From contig NZ_JABBXA010000006.1 of the NCBI RefSeq assembly GCF_014161445.1, positions 1-64,000 on the forward strand: a stretch of DNA of 64,000 nucleotides, written 5' to 3'. The notes beneath the pieces are model-generated. The model searched no databases and was not told the origin of the DNA. It worked only from the letters and a program-made list of their open reading frames with translations. Below are positions 40,425 to 49,725 of the stretch, piece by piece. Origin of the DNA: Microbispora sp. H13382. Its GTDB lineage: Bacteria > Actinomycetota > Actinomycetes > Streptosporangiales > Streptosporangiaceae. A program made the position numbers and the translations under genes. The number at the start of each line of letters is the position of its first letter. The stretch's first letter is position 1.

Positions 40425-42425
40425 TCACTGCACGAAGTAGAAGACGGCCAGCGCGATGACCAGGCAGATCAGGATGCCGACGACCTCCCACAGCCAGTCG
40501 TAGTGCCGGTCGCCCTTGGCGCGCCGGCCCTTGCTCGCGCCGCCGTCGCCGGACGGCTTGCCGGCGTGCCTGCGGCCCGGACGCCTGGGGGCGGCGGGCA
40601 GCGGAACGGAGACCGCCGCGACGACCGGGTGGACCAGGATGTCCGCCTCCGTCCCGAACGTGTGGGCGGCGTGCTCGCCGTCCCTCTCCGACGGCGGCTC
40701 GTCCGGGACCTCGTCCCTGACGTCGTCCCTGACACTGGCCGGAGCGATCGGCTCGGCGGGCGGCAGCGGGAACTCCACGGACTGCGGGAAGGCCGGGGGG
40801 AAGGCCGGCGGGAACACCGTGGCCTCCTCGGCGGCGGGGGCCGGGGCGACCATCCCCGACTGCGCGGGGGCCTCGGTGGGCTCGGCGGGCTCGGCCTGCG
40901 GCGGCGTGCCGGCGGTCTCGGCCGTACGGAACGCGTCGAAGGGCTCGGCGAAGCGGAGCGTGTCGAACAACGCGTCCAGCGGGTCCCCCGGGCGGGCTGC
41001 GGCGGTGCCGCCGAAGGCGTCGAAAGGTTCCGCCGGGCGCGGTGTGTTTCCGGAGGCGTCGAACGGCTCCGCCGAACCCGGCACGGCTCCAGTAGCGTCG
41101 AACGGCTCCCCGGGACGGGGCATGGCGCCGAACGCGTCGTAAGGTTCCGCAGGACGCGGCGCGGTGCCAAAGGCGTCGAAGGGCTCCGCGGGGCGAAGCG
41201 GTGTGTCAGAGGCCAGGAGGGGCTCTGCGGGGCGAAGCGGCGTGTCGGAGGCCAGGAGGGGCTCCGCGGGGCGGGGCGGGGCGCCGAAAGCCTCGAACGG
41301 GTCCGCGCGGTGGGGGGCCTCGGAGACGCCGAACGCGTCGAACGGGCCGGCCTGACGGAAGGCGTCGAACGTGTTCGCGGCGGTCTCCGCGACGGCCGGA
41401 GCGGGCGGCGTGGCAGACGGTGTGGCAGACGGTGCGGCGGGCAGTGTGGCAGGCGGTGTGGCGGACGCGGTCTGGGCGGGTTCCTGGGGGGACTCCTGCG
41501 GCTCCACGGGCGCGGCCAGGGCCGCCTGCGGCTCCGTCGGCGCGGGCCGGCCGGGACGTCTCCTGCGCAGACGGCCCTCGCCGAGCGGATTGAGCAGCGC
41601 TCCCCGCAACCGGGGCATGGGCTCGGTCGTCGCCTCGTGCTTGGCCTTGCGCCGGGTGCCCTGCGGCTGCGCGATGGCGTCGGTCTTGACCACGCACGTG
41701 TTGGTGACCTGGTCGGGGTCGCTCAGCGGCAGCGGCCAGGTCGGCGTGGTCGGCCACAGCCTCTTGGTGACCAGTCCGGAGGAGTGTTCCTGACCCGCCG
41801 CGGCGCTGCCCGGCTCCTCGTACGGCAGCGCCGTCAGCACCCGATCGCGCACGGACGCGGCAGGCCGGCACCAGGGCAGCCGGGCCAGCACGTCGCCGAC
41901 GGGGGAGACGCCGATGGCGTCGTAGACCTCCGCGACCGAGGCGGGCACGAACGGCGCCGACCTGGCGGCGGTGACCGCCGTCTCCAGGGTCTGGGCGAAG
42001 CGTCGCGTCGCCCCCGAGATCAGCTCCTCGGCGGTGTCTACCGCCACGTCGAGGACCAGTGACAGCTCGGGCGCCGTGAGGCCGCACACCTCCGACAGCA
42101 GCAGGACCTCGCGCTGGTGCGGCCGGATGTCCCGGAACACCCGCTCGATCAACGCGGTGGCGGGGTCGGCGACCGAGTCGACCGCCGGCAGCGCGTAACT
42201 GACGTCCCGGCGGTAGATCTCCCGGCGCGCCAGCACGTACAGCGCGGCGCGCGAGGGCGGTTCGGCGGTCGGAGCGGTGGTGAAGACGGCCACCACGGCG
42301 TCGGCGGCCGGCGTGGTCTGGCCGAGCTGGTCGTGGCAGTACGCGAACAACCCCGAGGCGTGACGCTCGTAGAGCTCGGCGATCAGCTCGCTTCTGGAGC
42401 GCTGACCGGTGAGCGGTGGAGTCAC
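40425..42425 (-). CDS. sigma-70-like protein with DAFG repeats and C-terminal membrane anchor
   Basis: A 666-residue protein of unusual build. Residues ~10-155 resemble ECF sigma regions 2 and 4 (ELYERHASGLFAYCHDQLG, RPHQREVLLLSEVCGLTAPELSLVL). A long Pro/Ala-rich middle contains about ten copies of a ~15-residue repeat around RPAEPFDAFG (roughly residues 345-490). The C-terminus has a basic cluster and one membrane helix (WEVVGILICLVIALAVFYFV). It may be a membrane-tethered sigma factor that needs release, or a degenerate sigma fold used as a sensor. No anti-sigma gene adjoins. Confidence 0.75.
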   Translation of the reverse strand: MTPPLTGQRSRSELIAELYERHASGLFAYCHDQLGQTTPAADAVVAVFTTAPTAEPPSRAALYVLARREIYRRDVSYALPAVDSVADPATALIERVFRDIRPHQREVLLLSEVCGLTAPELSLVLDVAVDTAEELISGATRRFAQTLETAVTAARSAPFVPASVAEVYDAIGVSPVGDVLARLPWCRPAASVRDRVLTALPYEEPGSAAAGQEHSSGLVTKRLWPTTPTWPLPLSDPDQVTNTCVVKTDAIAQPQGTRRKAKHEATTEPMPRLRGALLNPLGEGRLRRRRPGRPAPTEPQAALAAPVEPQESPQEPAQTASATPPATLPAAPSATPSATPPAPAVAETAANTFDAFRQAGPFDAFGVSEAPHRADPFEAFGAPPRPAEPLLASDTPLRPAEPLLASDTPLRPAEPFDAFGTAPRPAEPYDAFGAMPRPGEPFDATGAVPGSAEPFDASGNTPRPAEPFDAFGGTAAARPGDPLDALFDTLRFAEPFDAFRTAETAGTPPQAEPAEPTEAPAQSGMVAPAPAAEEATVFPPAFPPAFPQSVEFPLPPAEPIAPASVRDDVRDEVPDEPPSERDGEHAAHTFGTEADILVHPVVAAVSVPLPAAPRRPGRRHAGKPSGDGGASKGRRAKGDRHYDWLWEVVGILICLVIALAVFYFVQ
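41030..41390 (-). repeat. degenerate DAFG-encoding tandem repeats
   Basis: A run of roughly 45-base imperfect repeats within the sigma-like gene. Each encodes a variant of RPAEPFDAFG or RPAEPLLASD. Two neighbouring units near 41195-41265 are nearly identical, which suggests recent unit duplication. Confidence 0.7.
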
Positions 42426-42707
42426 GACCGGCTCCTCTGAGTTTCGTGCTGGTCCGTATCGGAGGGACGCGGCGGAGGGATGGGAGAGGCGTGAGAGTAA
42501 TCATGCCAACACATCGCCGCGCCACGCATCAGGAGATGCCCTATTGATAGATATCTAGGCCCGGATATCGGAGGTTCCCGCCTAGGCTGGCCGCCGGGTG
42601 TTCTGTCCGGAACGGGTGGCGTTTGATATCCGGGAGGCTCACGGGGAAGAGCGAGTGGGCCTCCTGATGTTGGGTTGATCGCACACTCTTTCGAAGGGCG
42701 AGATGGC

Positions 42708-43781
42708 GTGATCACGTTCGAAGGCGTCACCAAGCGCTACCGGGACGGAACGGTGGCCGTGGACGACCTCAGTCTGGAGGTGCCCACGGGGGCGATCACC
42801 GTGTTCGTGGGCCCCTCAGGCTGCGGCAAGACCACGTCGCTGCGGATGATCAACCGCATGATCGACGCCACCTCCGGCCGCATCACCCTGCACGGCCGCG
42901 ACGTGCGCGAGATCGACCCGCCCACGCTCCGGCGCGGCATCGGGTACGTGATCCAGCAGGCGGGCCTCTTCCCGCACCGGAAGATCGTGGACAACGTGGC
43001 GACCGTGCCGTACCTGCTGGGCTGGAGCAAACAGAGGGCGCGCGCCCGGGCGATGGAGCTGCTGGAGCTGGTCGGCCTCGACCCGGGGCTGGCCGGCCGG
43101 TATCCCTTCCAGCTCTCGGGCGGCCAGCAGCAGCGGGTCGGCGTGGCCAGGGCGCTCGCGGCCGATCCTCCGGTGCTGCTCATGGACGAGCCGTTCAGCG
43201 CCGTCGACCCGATCGTGCGGGCCAGCCTGCAGGACGAGTTGCTGCGGCTGCAGTCGGAGCTGCGCAAGACGATCGTGTTCGTCACCCACGACATCGACGA
43301 GGCGGTCAAGCTCGGCGACACGGTGGCCGTCCTGCGCGTCGGCGGGCGGCTGGCCCAGATGGCCGGCCCGGCCACGCTGCTCACCGAGCCCGCCGACGAC
43401 TTCGTCCGCGAGTTCCTCGGCCGCGACCGCGGCATCCGGCGGCTGTCGTTCATCTCGGCCAAGGAGGTGCGCCTCCGCCCGGCGCCGTCCGATCTGGCGA
43501 CCGACGAGGCCGGCAGGCCGCTCGGCTGGCGGACCGCGGACGGGCTCGCGGCGTACGGGACCTTCGACCCGGAGACGGACTCGCTGCGGGCGGCGCTCGA
43601 CGCGGCCCTGCTGTCGGCGAACGGCGTCGCGGTCGCCGTGGACGAGGAGGGCCGCGTGCGCGGCGTGGCGGGGCGTGACGCGATCGACGAACTGCTCGCC
43701 GAGTACGCGCCACCCGCCGCGCCGTCCCCGCCGGTCGCGCCGTCTGCGGACGCCGGGCCGGCCGAGGGGGCGCCCGCGTGA
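42708..43781 (+). CDS. betaine/choline ABC transporter ATPase, OpuCA-like
   Basis: About 357 residues. Walker A GPSGCGKTTS, Q-loop VIQQAGLFPH, signature LSGGQQQRVGVARAL and Walker B VLLMDEPFSAVD identify the ATPase of a glycine betaine/carnitine/choline importer. The C-terminus carries a single CBS-like segment (VAVAVDEEGRVRGVAGRDAI), where ionic-strength sensing is placed in OpuA. GTG 42708 behind AAGGGCGAG gives the usual N-terminus VITFEGVTKRY. The frame is open from 42675. First of a four-gene osmoprotectant uptake operon. Confidence 0.9.
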   Translation: MITFEGVTKRYRDGTVAVDDLSLEVPTGAITVFVGPSGCGKTTSLRMINRMIDATSGRITLHGRDVREIDPPTLRRGIGYVIQQAGLFPHRKIVDNVATVPYLLGWSKQRARARAMELLELVGLDPGLAGRYPFQLSGGQQQRVGVARALAADPPVLLMDEPFSAVDPIVRASLQDELLRLQSELRKTIVFVTHDIDEAVKLGDTVAVLRVGGRLAQMAGPATLLTEPADDFVREFLGRDRGIRRLSFISAKEVRLRPAPSDLATDEAGRPLGWRTADGLAAYGTFDPETDSLRAALDAALLSANGVAVAVDEEGRVRGVAGRDAIDELLAEYAPPAAPSPPVAPSADAGPAEGAPA

Positions 43782-44452
43782 GCCAGGAGCCTCTGGTCCG
43801 CTGGGACTGGATCGCACGCAACTGGGCCAACGGAGGCCCCACCGCGATCAGCGCCCTGCTGGAGAACCACGTCGTGATGGCCTTCCTTCCCGTGCTGTTC
43901 GGGCTGGTCGTGGCCCTGCCGCTGGGCCTGGCCTGCGTACGGTGGCGCTGGCTGTACCAGCCGACGGCCGCGCTGATGAACGTCACCTACTCGCTGCCGT
44001 CCCTCGTGCTGTTCTCGATCTTCCTGTCGGTCACCGGGCTCACCCGGTCGACCGTCGTCATCCCGCTGACGTTCTTCGCGCTCGCGGTCCTGATCCCCGC
44101 CGTCGTGGACGGCCTGGCCTCGGTGCCCGACCCCGTACGGCAGTCGGCGGTGGCGATGGGGTTCCGGCCCGCGCGCCGGCTGCTCCGGGTCGAGCTGCCG
44201 GTCGCGGTGCCGGTGGTCCTGGCCGGGCTGCGGGTCGCCACCGTGTCCAGCATCAGCCTGGTCAGCGTGGGCGCGCTGATCGGCCAGGGCGGGCTGGGCA
44301 ACCTGTTCATCGACGGCTGGCAGCGGCAGTTCTACACGCCCATCGTGGTCGGGATCGTGCTCATCGTCCTGCTCGCCGTGCTCGCCGACGGGCTGCTCGT
44401 GCTCGCCCAGCGGCTGCTGACCCCCTGGTCCCGGGCGAGGAGGGCGGCGTGA
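43778..44452 (+). CDS. betaine ABC transporter permease, OpuCB-like
   Basis: A 224-residue permease with five to six membrane helices and the ABC inner-membrane loop region VRQSAVAMGFRPARRLLRVELPVAVP, which docks on the ATPase. The start GTG at 43778 overlaps the previous stop by 4 bases. The following permease begins with another GTGA overlap. Together they form the membrane channel of the importer. Confidence 0.9.
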   Translation: MSQEPLVRWDWIARNWANGGPTAISALLENHVVMAFLPVLFGLVVALPLGLACVRWRWLYQPTAALMNVTYSLPSLVLFSIFLSVTGLTRSTVVIPLTFFALAVLIPAVVDGLASVPDPVRQSAVAMGFRPARRLLRVELPVAVPVVLAGLRVATVSSISLVSVGALIGQGGLGNLFIDGWQRQFYTPIVVGIVLIVLLAVLADGLLVLAQRLLTPWSRARRAA

Positions 44453-45111
44453 ACTTCCTGGCCGACTTCTTCGGCGACGCGTCGCGCTGGTCCGGGCCCG
44501 ACGGCATCCCCGTCCGGCTGCTGGAGCACCTGGAGTTCTCGGCGGCGGCCTTCCTCGTCGCGGCGTTGATCGCCGTGCCGCTCGGCATGCTCATCGGCCA
44601 CACGGGCCGCGGCGCGCTGCTCGTCGTGGTCGCGGCGAACGCCGCCCGGGCGTTGCCGACGCTCGGCCTGCTCGTGCTCGTGGTGCTGCTGGCGGGCGTG
44701 GGGACCGTGCTGCCGGTGCTGATCCCGCTGATCGTGCTGGCGATCCCGCCCATCCTGGTGAACACGTACGAGGGTGTGCGGGGGGTGGACGCCGACCTGC
44801 GCGACGCCGCGTACGGCATGGGCCTGCGCGGGCGGCAGGTGCTGTTCCGGACGCTGACCCCGGTCGCGCTGCCGCTGATCCTGCTGGGCCTGCGCCTCGC
44901 CGCGATCCAGGTCGTCTCGACCGCCACCGTCGCGGCGTTCGTCGGTCTGGGCGGGCTCGGCCGGTTCATCATCGACGGCCTGGCGACCAAGACCTATGCG
45001 AGCGTCATCGGGGGAGCGGTCCTGGTGGCCGCCCTCGCCCTGGCCGTCCAGTTCGCCTTCCTCCTCCTGGACCGGGTGGTCGTTTCGCCCGGAGTCCGCC
45101 AGGTCCGGTAA
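44449..45111 (+). CDS. betaine ABC transporter permease, OpuCD-like
   Basis: A 220-residue permease paralogous to the one before it. The docking loop is RDAAYGMGLRGRQVLFRTLTPVALP, and five to six hydrophobic helices follow the pattern of the family. It starts at GTG 44449, overlapping the previous gene by 4 bases. The heterodimer of the two permeases would carry the osmolyte delivered by the lipoprotein encoded next. Confidence 0.9.
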   Translation: MNFLADFFGDASRWSGPDGIPVRLLEHLEFSAAAFLVAALIAVPLGMLIGHTGRGALLVVVAANAARALPTLGLLVLVVLLAGVGTVLPVLIPLIVLAIPPILVNTYEGVRGVDADLRDAAYGMGLRGRQVLFRTLTPVALPLILLGLRLAAIQVVSTATVAAFVGLGGLGRFIIDGLATKTYASVIGGAVLVAALALAVQFAFLLLDRVVVSPGVRQVR

Positions 45112-45150
45112 TCTCCCTATTATCCCCTGACAATGAAGGGAATATTCCGT

Positions 45151-46071
45151 ATGAGGCGTATTTTCGGCGTCGCGGCGGTCGCGCTGACCGCGGCGCTCAC
45201 GTTATCGGGCTGCGGGGGTTCCGACCCGCTGTCCAGCACGGCGACCGCCGCTCCGTCGGCCTCCGGTTCGGGCGGCGCCGCCCCCGTGAAGGTCGTCGTC
45301 GGTTCCTTCGACTTCCCCGAGAGCGTCCTGCTCGCCTCGATGTACGCCCAGGCCCTCCAGGCCAAGGGGGTCACCGTGGAGGAGAAGCCGAACATCGGCA
45401 GCCGCGAGGTGGTCTACGACCAGGTCAAGAGCGGCGGCCTGACCGTGCTGCCCGAGTACATCGGGTCGCTGCTGGCCTTCGTCGACAAGTCGAGCACGGC
45501 CAAGACCAAGGACGAGATCGTCGCGGGTCTCAAGGCCAAGCTGCCGCCGGAGCTGGAGATCCTGGAGCCGTCGGCGGCGGAGGACAAGAACTCCCTGTCG
45601 GTGACGAAGGCCACGGCCGACAAGTTCAAGCTGACCACCATCGAGGACCTGGCCAAGGTCGCCAAGGACTTCGTCGTCGGCGGGCCGCCGGAGTTCAAGC
45701 AGCGGCAGGAGGAGAACTTCAAGAGCGTATACGGCCTGGAGTTCAAGCAGTGGAAGCCCACCGGGGCGACCACCGCCGACGCGATCAAGAGCGGCACGGT
45801 CCAGGTGGGCAACGTGTTCACCACCGACCCCAAGATCGTGCTCAACGACCTTGTGCCGCTGGAGGACAACAAGAACGCGTTCGGGTTCGACAACGTCACA
45901 CCCCTCGTCTACAAGGCCGGGGTGGACGACACCGTGACCTCCACACTGAACGAGATCTCCGCCAAGCTCGACACGCAGACCCTCCTGTCGTTGATGCAGC
46001 GGATCGCCGTCGACAAGGACGACCCGCCCGTGGTCGCCAAGGACTGGCTCACCCAGAACGGCCTGCTGTGA
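45151..46071 (+). CDS. betaine ABC transporter substrate-binding lipoprotein
   Basis: About 306 residues. The signal peptide starts MRRIFGVAAVALTAALTLSG, and the lipobox LSGC places the lipidated Cys near residue 21. The mature part, with KVVVGSFDFPESVLLASMYAQAL and VLPEYIGSLL, is typical of OpuAC/OsmX binding proteins for glycine betaine, choline or carnitine. It would sit on the outer face of the membrane. ATG 45151 has AAGGGA upstream, while ATG 45133 has no ribosome site. A hairpin follows the stop. Confidence 0.9.
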   Translation: MRRIFGVAAVALTAALTLSGCGGSDPLSSTATAAPSASGSGGAAPVKVVVGSFDFPESVLLASMYAQALQAKGVTVEEKPNIGSREVVYDQVKSGGLTVLPEYIGSLLAFVDKSSTAKTKDEIVAGLKAKLPPELEILEPSAAEDKNSLSVTKATADKFKLTTIEDLAKVAKDFVVGGPPEFKQRQEENFKSVYGLEFKQWKPTGATTADAIKSGTVQVGNVFTTDPKIVLNDLVPLEDNKNAFGFDNVTPLVYKAGVDDTVTSTLNEISAKLDTQTLLSLMQRIAVDKDDPPVVAKDWLTQNGLL

Positions 46072-46076
46072 CCTGA

Positions 46077-46115
46077 GCCGGGGGCCCGGCCCGCTCCACT
46101 TCCCGGGCCCCCGGC
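46077..46115. terminator. bidirectional hairpin terminator
   Basis: The arm GCCGGGGGCCCGG (46077-46089) pairs perfectly with CCGGGCCCCCGGC (46103-46115) across a 13-base loop. It lies between the converging lipoprotein and esterase genes. Confidence 0.8.
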
Positions 46116-46120
46116 CGCGT

Positions 46121-47257
46121 TCACCACCTGAGCGGAAGCGTGGCGATGAAGTCGTCGAGCCGCCGGGAGATGATCTCGTGGTCGTGGGCGGAGGGGTGCC
46201 AGTCGCAGCCGCCGTAGTCCAGATCCGTGTTGTCGTAGTACCAGAAGCGGACCCGGTCGTCGCCCTGATCGTTGCGATCCTGGACGATCTGCCGCGCCGC
46301 GTCGGCGAACGCCGTGGTGTTGGACATGTAGGTGGCGCTGACCACGATGATCGCGCGCTTGCCGTACCGGGCGCGCAGCTTGTCGATGAAGCCGTGGTAG
46401 GCGGTCGTGTAGGCGGCGACCAGGGATTCCGGCGTCCACGGCTCGCCCGGGTTGATCGCGGTGGAGAAGTCGTTGATGCCGAGACCGATCACGATCAGTT
46501 GCGGATGCCAGGTGCCCGGGTTCTTCCACACGTCGCCGGACACGCCGATGAGGGCGCGGTCGTAGTAGGTGCGGTAGTCGGTGCCGGGCTCGATCCCGTT
46601 GTAGTTGCGCACCATGCCGCGGCCGGAGAAGGCGTTGATCTGGTAATCGGCGCCGAGGCCGTGGGCGGTGAGGGCGCCGAAGCTGACGTCGGCGTTGGTG
46701 TTCCTGTCGATCTGGCCCGGGGCGGGGCAGTCACGGGTGGCGGACATGTTGCCGTAGCCGGCGGTGTAGGAGTCGCCGATGAACTCGATCTGCCGGCGGC
46801 GATCGGCCGGCCTGGGCAGGATGGCGCCGCCGGGGGCGGCGACGAATCCGTCGAACCGGCCGGCGGACCACGGGCTCTCCGTGCGCTTGACGAGCCGCAC
46901 GCTGTGCACGCCGTGACTCAGGTTCCTGACCCAGTAGGTGGTGCGGCCGGGGGTCACCAGCGTGGCGACGGTGGCGCCGTCGACCTGGACGTCGTAGTCG
47001 TTAACCGCGTCGTCGATCGCGATCCCGACCCCGTTGCCGCGGAAGCGGCCCTCGAAGTAGACGCCCGGCCAGCTGTACCGCATCGAGCCGCCGGCCACCT
47101 CGACCCGGCCGGCGGTGTGCGCCTTCGCCGGCACGGCCGGCGCCGGTTTCGGCACCGCCGTCGCCCCGGGCGCGGTGGCCGCGTCGGCGGCCCCCGGTAA
47201 CAGCGTGGCGGTCACTGCCAGCGCGGCCAGCGCCGCTTTCACCTGTGTGCGTCGCAC
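46121..47257 (-). CDS. secreted SGNH/GDSL esterase, CE2-like
   Basis: A 378-residue secreted protein. A signal peptide ends near AADA (residue ~28). A beta-sandwich follows, rich in FEGRFRGNGVGIAIDD, then an SGNH hydrolase domain. IEFIGDSYTAGYG holds the nucleophile Ser, GLGINDFS the Asn block, and DWHPSAHDH the Asp/His. The two-domain order matches carbohydrate esterase family 2, which removes acetyl groups from xylan or other glycans. The GTG at 47257 has AAGGAGA 4 bases before it. Transcribed alone. Confidence 0.85.
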   Translation of the reverse strand: MRRTQVKAALAALAVTATLLPGAADAATAPGATAVPKPAPAVPAKAHTAGRVEVAGGSMRYSWPGVYFEGRFRGNGVGIAIDDAVNDYDVQVDGATVATLVTPGRTTYWVRNLSHGVHSVRLVKRTESPWSAGRFDGFVAAPGGAILPRPADRRRQIEFIGDSYTAGYGNMSATRDCPAPGQIDRNTNADVSFGALTAHGLGADYQINAFSGRGMVRNYNGIEPGTDYRTYYDRALIGVSGDVWKNPGTWHPQLIVIGLGINDFSTAINPGEPWTPESLVAAYTTAYHGFIDKLRARYGKRAIIVVSATYMSNTTAFADAARQIVQDRNDQGDDRVRFWYYDNTDLDYGGCDWHPSAHDHEIISRRLDDFIATLPLRW

Positions 47258-47695
47258 GGTCTCTCCTTCTGCCTGCCGGTGGAAGGGCCGCGGGCCTTCT
47301 CGTCCGGCCGGGCGCCGAGCAACCGGCGATGAACGTTTCATGGGCGCGAGTACGGCGGCGGCGTGCCGGGGGCGGCCGCGGCGCGGCGGCACGACCGGCC
47401 GCGGAGCCGTGGATCCTCGGCCGGGGCACGGATGACGTGGGGGTCAACGCCCGCCCTTCGCAGGTGATCCGACGAGGTCGGCGGCGAGTCCGCGAACGTT
47501 CTCGGGCCGGCGCCGAATGCAGAGTGAGCGCCCCCACCTCGATCGTCAAGACCGCACCCGTCGCCGTACCGGCCGCACGGGCGGCACCGGCGGGCCGTGA
47601 CGCCGCCGCTCGCCCCTAGCGGTGTCGCGCCCGATCAGCGGCAGAGGCCGGCATGATCACGCCGATCTCGCCGGGGTCGTTTCGCCGGCTCCCCG
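47258..47695. other. 438-base region without a recognised gene
   Basis: The region lies between the CE2-like start and the IolD stop, both on the minus strand. Long frames exist on both strands, but they are Arg/Ala-rich, lack ribosome sites and resemble no protein I know. The first part should hold the esterase promoter. I see no RNA gene or strong repeat. Confidence 0.6.
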
Positions 47696-49546
47696 TCAGA
47701 GATAGGGCCGCTGGGCGCGCTTGGCCGCGTCGTAGCGTTCGCGGGCGGCCCGCGCCTCGGCGAGCCCGGACACCTCGGCCACCGGCACGTCCCACCACGC
47801 CTCGGCGGCGGGCGCGGGGCCGGGGACCGTCTCGACGTGCACCACGGTCGTACGGGGGGACGCGACGGCCGTGGCGAGCGCGGCCCGCAGGGCCCGCGGG
47901 TCGGCCGCCGTCAGCACGTCGGCGCCGAGGCTGGCCGCGTTGGTGGCGAGGTCCACCGGCAGCCGCTCCCCGTCGAGCCGGCCGTCCGGGCCGCGCCCGC
48001 GGTAGGCCGTGCCGAGCCGGAGCGCGCCGACCGACTCGCTCAGCGCGCCGATGGAGGCGAAACCGTGGTTGTCCACCAGGACGATGACGAGCTTGACGCC
48101 CTCCTGCACGGCGGTGGCGATCTCCTGGGCCATCATCAGGTACGACCCGTCGCCCACGAGCACGAACACCTCGCGCTCGGGGGCCGCCAGCTTCGCCCCG
48201 AGACCCCCGGCGATCTCGTAGCCCATGCAGGAGTAGCCGTACTCGACGTGGTACTGCCCGGGGTCGGAGGCCCGCCAGAGCCGGTGCAGATCGCCCGGCA
48301 TCGACCCGGCCGCGTTGACCACCACCCCGCCCGCGGCGATCTCGTTGAGCACACCCAGCACGACCGGCTGGGTGAGCTCGGTCCCGCCGTAGAACCCGTC
48401 GATCTCGGCCTGCCACGCGGCGGCCAGCTCGGCCGCCCGGCCGGTCCAGCCGGGGTCCGCTCTCCACTCCACGCCGTCCAGGGCGTCCAGGGCCTCGCGG
48501 GCGTCGGCGACGAGCGTCTCGGCCGCGTGCTTGGCCGCGTCGAACGCCGTCACGTTGACGTTCAGGAACCGGGCCTCGCCGAACAACGTCCGGGAGGCGG
48601 TGGTGAAGTCGGTGTACCTGGTCCCGATCCCGATGACCAGGTCGGCCTCGCGGGCCAGGGTGTCCGCGGCGCGGGTCCCGGTGTGCCCGACCGCGCCGAC
48701 CGCGCGCGGGTGGTCGTACGGCAGCGCGCCCTTGCCGGCCTGGGTCTCGGCCACCGGTACGCCGTGCCGTTCGGCGAAGCGGGCCAGTTCGGCGCAGGCG
48801 CCGCTGTACTTGACCCCGCCCCCGGCGACGACCAGCGGGCGGCGCGAGGCGCGCAGCAGCCCGGCGGCCCTGGCCAGGGCGGCGGGTTCGGGGACCGGCC
48901 GGGGCACGTGCCAGACCCTGCGGGCGAACAGCTCCTCGGGCCAGTCGTAGGCCTCGGCCTGCACGTCCTGCGGCAGCGCCAGCGTCACCGCGCCGGTCTC
49001 GGCCGGGTCGGCGAGCACCCGCATCGCCTCCAGCAGCGCCGCCGGGAGCTGCTCGGGCCGGTTGACCCGGTCCCAGAAGCGGCTGACCGGCCTGAGGCAG
49101 TCGTTCACGCTGACGTCGTACGACCGGGGGTCCTCCAGCTCCTGCAGCACCGGCGAGGCGACGCGGGTGGCGAACAGGTCACCGGGCAGCAGCAGCACCG
49201 GCAGCCGGTTGATCGTGGCCAGCGCGGCCCCGGTGACCATGTTGGTCGCGCCCGGCCCGATCGAGCTGGTGCAGGCGAGCGTGGACAGCCGGCCGGACTG
49301 CCGGGCGTAACCGGCGGCGGTGTGGACCATGGCCTGCTCGTTCCGGGCCGGATAGTAGGGCAGCGGGTCGCGGGTGCCCGCGCCCTGTTCGGCCAGGGCC
49401 TGGCCGACGCCGGCGACGTTGCCGTGCCCGAAAATGCCCAGGCACCCGGCGACCAGCCGGTGCTCGGCGCCGTCGCGCTCGGTCCACTGCCGGACGAGGA
49501 ACCGCACCAGCGCCTGCGCCACCGTGAGCCTCGTCGTGTTCCTCAC
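47696..49546 (-). CDS. iolD: 3D-(3,5/4)-trihydroxycyclohexane-1,2-dione hydrolase (IolD)
   Basis: A 616-residue thiamine-diphosphate enzyme that opens the ring of the myo-inositol breakdown intermediate. NEQAMVHTAAGYARQ and TSSIGPGATNMVTGA lie in the N-terminal pyrimidine domain. GDGSYLMMAQEIATAV and VDNHGFASIGALS carry the Mg-TPP motif of the C-terminal domain. GTG 49546, behind a run of G, begins the typical RLTVAQALVRFL. No other inositol gene is beside it, though the isomerase fragment at the window start is of an IolE/IolI-like fold. Confidence 0.92.
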   Translation of the reverse strand: MRNTTRLTVAQALVRFLVRQWTERDGAEHRLVAGCLGIFGHGNVAGVGQALAEQGAGTRDPLPYYPARNEQAMVHTAAGYARQSGRLSTLACTSSIGPGATNMVTGAALATINRLPVLLLPGDLFATRVASPVLQELEDPRSYDVSVNDCLRPVSRFWDRVNRPEQLPAALLEAMRVLADPAETGAVTLALPQDVQAEAYDWPEELFARRVWHVPRPVPEPAALARAAGLLRASRRPLVVAGGGVKYSGACAELARFAERHGVPVAETQAGKGALPYDHPRAVGAVGHTGTRAADTLAREADLVIGIGTRYTDFTTASRTLFGEARFLNVNVTAFDAAKHAAETLVADAREALDALDGVEWRADPGWTGRAAELAAAWQAEIDGFYGGTELTQPVVLGVLNEIAAGGVVVNAAGSMPGDLHRLWRASDPGQYHVEYGYSCMGYEIAGGLGAKLAAPEREVFVLVGDGSYLMMAQEIATAVQEGVKLVIVLVDNHGFASIGALSESVGALRLGTAYRGRGPDGRLDGERLPVDLATNAASLGADVLTAADPRALRAALATAVASPRTTVVHVETVPGPAPAAEAWWDVPVAEVSGLAEARAARERYDAAKRAQRPYL

Positions 49547-49725
49547 AGGCACCCCCCGGCCGGCCCGTGCTGCCTCAGACGTCCCTGAAGGAACCTTTCC
49601 CCGCACGGCGACCGCTCCTTCATCCGTCCTCGGCGCGCGACACTGTTTCGATACTCACCGTTACCGATCGAATGACTTCTGTGACGATGGGGAGAGCGTG
49701 CACGCAGACACGGAGGGAGAGTCTC

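Noticed and set aside
47245..47619. Plus-strand frame of about 124 codons in the gap before iolD
   Set aside because: It is Arg/Ala-rich, lacks a ribosome site and resembles no protein, and its start overlaps the esterase gene.
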